Assembly (NCBI RefSeq): GCF_013348785.1
Contig: NZ_CP054691.1
Coordinates: 2,046,001-2,110,000 of the forward strand
Origin: Gordonia sp. X0973
GTDB lineage: Bacteria; Actinomycetota; Actinomycetes; Mycobacteriales; Mycobacteriaceae
Length of the DNA: 64,000 bases
Direction of reading: 5' to 3'
Position numbers and translations under genes: made by a program. The notes under the pieces were generated by a model. That model had not been told where the DNA came from and made no database searches. It worked only from the letters and a program-made list of their open reading frames with translations. Shown one piece after another: positions 61,956 to 64,000 of this stretch (position 1 is its first letter; each line of letters starts with the position of its first letter).

Positions 61956-63332
61956 TCAGGACTTGGCGACCCGCCGCAACCGCAGGTTGGCGAACTCGCC
62001 CAGCCCCCACGGCCCGAGTTCGCGGCCGTAGCCGGATTCCTTGACGCCGCCGAACGGCAGGCCGGGCAGGGTGGTGCCGTGTTCGTTGACCATCGCCATG
62101 CCGACGTCGAGGCGGTCGGCCAGTGCGCGGGCGCGCTCGACATCGGAACTCCACACCGAGCCGGAGAGCCCGTAGTCGACGTCGTTCGCGAGGGTCACCG
62201 CCTCGTCGTCGCTGCTCACCGAGTACACGACGGCGACCGGTCCGAAGATCTCCTCCCGGTAGGCGTCCATCTCCGGCGTCACCCCGGTCAGTACCGCCGG
62301 TGCCATGAACGCACCGGGACCGTCGAGCGGCTGCCCGCCGGTGTGCAGCGTCGCGCCCTGCGCCACGGCCGCGGCGACCTGCTCGACGACCCGGTCGCGG
62401 GCCTCGATCGACGAGAGCGGACCGACGCGGGTCGAGGCCTGGGTCGGATCGCCGACCGTCGACGCCTCGAAGACGGCGGTGAGGTTGGCGACGAAGTCGT
62501 CGACGAGTTCGTCCTTCACGATGAAGCGCTTCGGCGCATTGCAGGCCTGCCCGCAGTTGAGCAGCCGGGCCGCGGCCGCCCCCTTGGCGGTGGCGGCCAT
62601 ATCCGGGGTGTCCAGGACGATGAAGGCATCCGACCCGCCGAGTTCGAGCACCGACTTCTTCAGATGCGCCGCCGCGGTCTGTGCCACCGCCGCCCCGGCA
62701 CGACCGCTGCCGGTCAGCGAGACGCCCTGCACCCGGCGGTCGCCGATCATGGTCGCCGCCTGCTCGTTGCTGGCGTACACGTTGATATACGCGTCGGCGG
62801 GGACGCCCGCTGCGTGCGCGATCTCGGCCATCACCGCAGAACTCGCCGCACAGATCGGCGCATGCTTAAGGATGATCGTGTTGCCGAGCAGCAGGTTGGG
62901 CGCCGCGAAGCGGGCCACCTGGTAGTACGGGAAGTTCCACGGCATGATCCCGAGGATCGGGCCGATCGACTCGCGGGTGACCACCGACTCGGCCGCCCCC
63001 TGCGGGTCGAGGACCTCCGGCTCCAGCAGCGCGGGACCGTTCTCGGCGTACCAGTCGTAGATCATCGACGTGAGCATGATCTCGCCGGCCGCCTGCGCCA
63101 GGGGCTTGCCCATCTCCGTGGCGACGATGGCGGCCAACTCGTCGGACCGATCGCGGTAGGCCGCCGCGGTGGCGCGCAGCATGGCGAGGCGCTCGTCGAT
63201 CGGCGTCGTGCGCCACTCCTGATACGCCGCCGCCGATCGCGACAGGACGCCCTCCACGTCGGCGTCGCTCATGGTCTCGAAGGTGCGCTCGACGGCGCCG
63301 GTGGTGGGGTTCGCGGTCACATAGGCGGTCAT
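61956..63332 (-). CDS. Aldehyde dehydrogenase (succinate-semialdehyde dehydrogenase type)
   Basis: NAD(P)-dependent aldehyde dehydrogenase of 458 residues, the size and type of mycobacterial GabD1. Conserved: 'ILGIMPWNFPYYQVARF' (PWNFP), 'ILKHAPICAASS' (cofactor Lys), 'GSGRAGAAVAQTA', 'LELGGSDAFIVLD' with the general base, 'NCGQACNAPKRFIV' with the catalytic cysteine, and 'EIFGPVAVVY'. ATG 63332 was chosen over GTG 63341. It may act in GABA or succinate-semialdehyde metabolism; substrate is inferred. Same strand as the preceding nadC, 61 nt apart. Confidence 0.88.
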   Translation of the reverse strand: MTAYVTANPTTGAVERTFETMSDADVEGVLSRSAAAYQEWRTTPIDERLAMLRATAAAYRDRSDELAAIVATEMGKPLAQAAGEIMLTSMIYDWYAENGPALLEPEVLDPQGAAESVVTRESIGPILGIMPWNFPYYQVARFAAPNLLLGNTIILKHAPICAASSAVMAEIAHAAGVPADAYINVYASNEQAATMIGDRRVQGVSLTGSGRAGAAVAQTAAAHLKKSVLELGGSDAFIVLDTPDMAATAKGAAAARLLNCGQACNAPKRFIVKDELVDDFVANLTAVFEASTVGDPTQASTRVGPLSSIEARDRVVEQVAAAVAQGATLHTGGQPLDGPGAFMAPAVLTGVTPEMDAYREEIFGPVAVVYSVSSDDEAVTLANDVDYGLSGSVWSSDVERARALADRLDVGMAMVNEHGTTLPGLPFGGVKESGYGRELGPWGLGEFANLRLRRVAKS

Positions 63333-63393
63333 GATCGCCACCGTACGCGGGGTTCGCGCCGGTACCTCACGATTTCGACGTTCTGCGGACTTG

Positions 63394-64000
63394 CTACATG
63401 TCCAGGCCGAGGTCGAGGACCGTGACCGAGTGGGTCAGCGCCCCGACGGCGAGGTAGTCGACGCCGGTCTTGGCGTACTCGGCGGCGACGTCGAGGGTCA
63501 GCCCGCCGGAACTCTCCAGCTTGGTCGACGGCGAGCGGGCATCCCGGCGGGTCACCGCCATCTGGGTGGCCCAGAGTGGGAAGTTGTCCAGGAGCACCAG
63601 GGTCGGCGCCAGGGCCAGCACCTCGTCGAGCTGGTCGAGGGAGTCGACCTCCACCTCGACGGGGATGTCGGGGGCCAACTCGCGGACGGCGGTGAGTGCC
63701 GCGGCGACCGATCCGGCAGCGACGACGTGGTTGTCCTTGATGAGTGCCTCGTCGCCCAGCCCCATCCGGTGGTTGACGCCCCCGCCGGCCCGGACCGCGG
63801 CCTTCTGCAGGAACCGCATCCCCGGCAGCGTCTTGCGCGAGTCGCGGATCTGCGCCTTCGTGTCCGCCACCGCGTCGACCCAGGCGGCGGTGGCGGTGGC
63901 GATACCCGACAGGTGGCACAGCAGGTTCAGTGCGGTGCGCTCGGCCGTGAGCAGCTCGCGCGTCGGCGCGCGCAGGGCCAGCACGGTGTCGCCGGGTTCC
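63394..64000 (-). CDS. nadC: Quinolinate phosphoribosyltransferase (C-terminal part)
   Basis: Converts quinolinate to nicotinate mononucleotide in NAD synthesis. About 200 C-terminal residues lie in the window; the 5' part runs off the right edge. 'LLCHLSGIATATAAWVDAV', 'DSRKTLPGMRFLQKAAVRAG' with the substrate-binding Arg/Lys, 'GGGVNHRMGLGDEALIKDNH', 'VEVEVDSLDQ' and 'ESSGGLTLD' are family blocks. The position next to the his genes is conserved in mycobacteria (Rv1596). Confidence 0.95.
   Translation of the reverse strand, partial: EPGDTVLALRAPTRELLTAERTALNLLCHLSGIATATAAWVDAVADTKAQIRDSRKTLPGMRFLQKAAVRAGGGVNHRMGLGDEALIKDNHVVAAGSVAAALTAVRELAPDIPVEVEVDSLDQLDEVLALAPTLVLLDNFPLWATQMAVTRRDARSPSTKLESSGGLTLDVAAEYAKTGVDYLAVGALTHSVTVLDLGLDM

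Overview
The window is chromosomal DNA from a high-G+C mycolic-acid actinobacterium (order Mycobacteriales). A Gordonia-like organism fits best. The gene order follows the Mycobacterium tuberculosis recA-to-ribF block (recX, recA, DUF3046, clgR/pspA, pgsA, argA, ftsK, rnj, dapA, thyX, dfrA, thyA, dapB, pnp, rpsO, ribF, sirR). It is then joined to the pyk-lgt-trp-his-nadC block. The gluABCD operon beside recX recalls Corynebacterium. The genus is an inference from gene order and style; the order is much safer. No tRNA, rRNA, CRISPR array or transposase was seen.

Region 1 (1-9983): the start of miaB, a glutamate-type ABC importer, recX-recA with two recognisable DNA-damage promoter signals, a glycosyltransferase, pspA-clgR envelope-stress genes, cinA, pgsA and argA. 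Region 2 (9993-26525): terC behind a probable Mn2+ riboswitch, ftsK, the rnj-dapA pair, thyX, a secreted PtpB-like phosphatase, a phosphomannomutase-like HAD protein, the folA-thyA pair, an MFS transporter, and dapB with small accessory genes.

Region 3 (26807-34278) is more accessory. It holds an SDR, a membrane protein, and an HNH/DUF222 (13E12-type) gene enclosed by a perfect 46-bp inverted repeat and preceded by an SOS-box-like site. An amidase, a ferredoxin-reductase-type flavoprotein and a ferritin-like protein follow. Region 4 (34396-42418) runs from pnp to rpsO. Between these usually close genes sit about 5.5 kb of accessory genes, including a three-gene cassette: an ESX-type small partner, a WXG100-headed protein with a toxin-like C-terminus, and a lipoprotein. 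This cassette is the strongest candidate for an undescribed system (an exported, envelope-acting toxin with a lipoprotein immunity partner).

Region 5 (42551-64000): ribF, an MntR/SirR regulator, pyk, an lgt gene fused to an SRPBCC domain, and one long run of mostly overlapping minus-strand genes. That run reads hisD-C-B-H-(membrane protein)-hisA-impA-hisF-hisI-(4-OT tautomerase)-trpE-(Trp membrane protein)-trpC-trpB-trpA-lgt. HisA is expected to be the dual HisA/TrpF enzyme PriA, which would explain the absence of trpF. A lipoprotein, an aldehyde dehydrogenase and part of nadC close the window. Many monocistronic or first genes carry a TANNNT -10 box only 5-9 nt before the start codon, which suggests widespread leaderless transcription.
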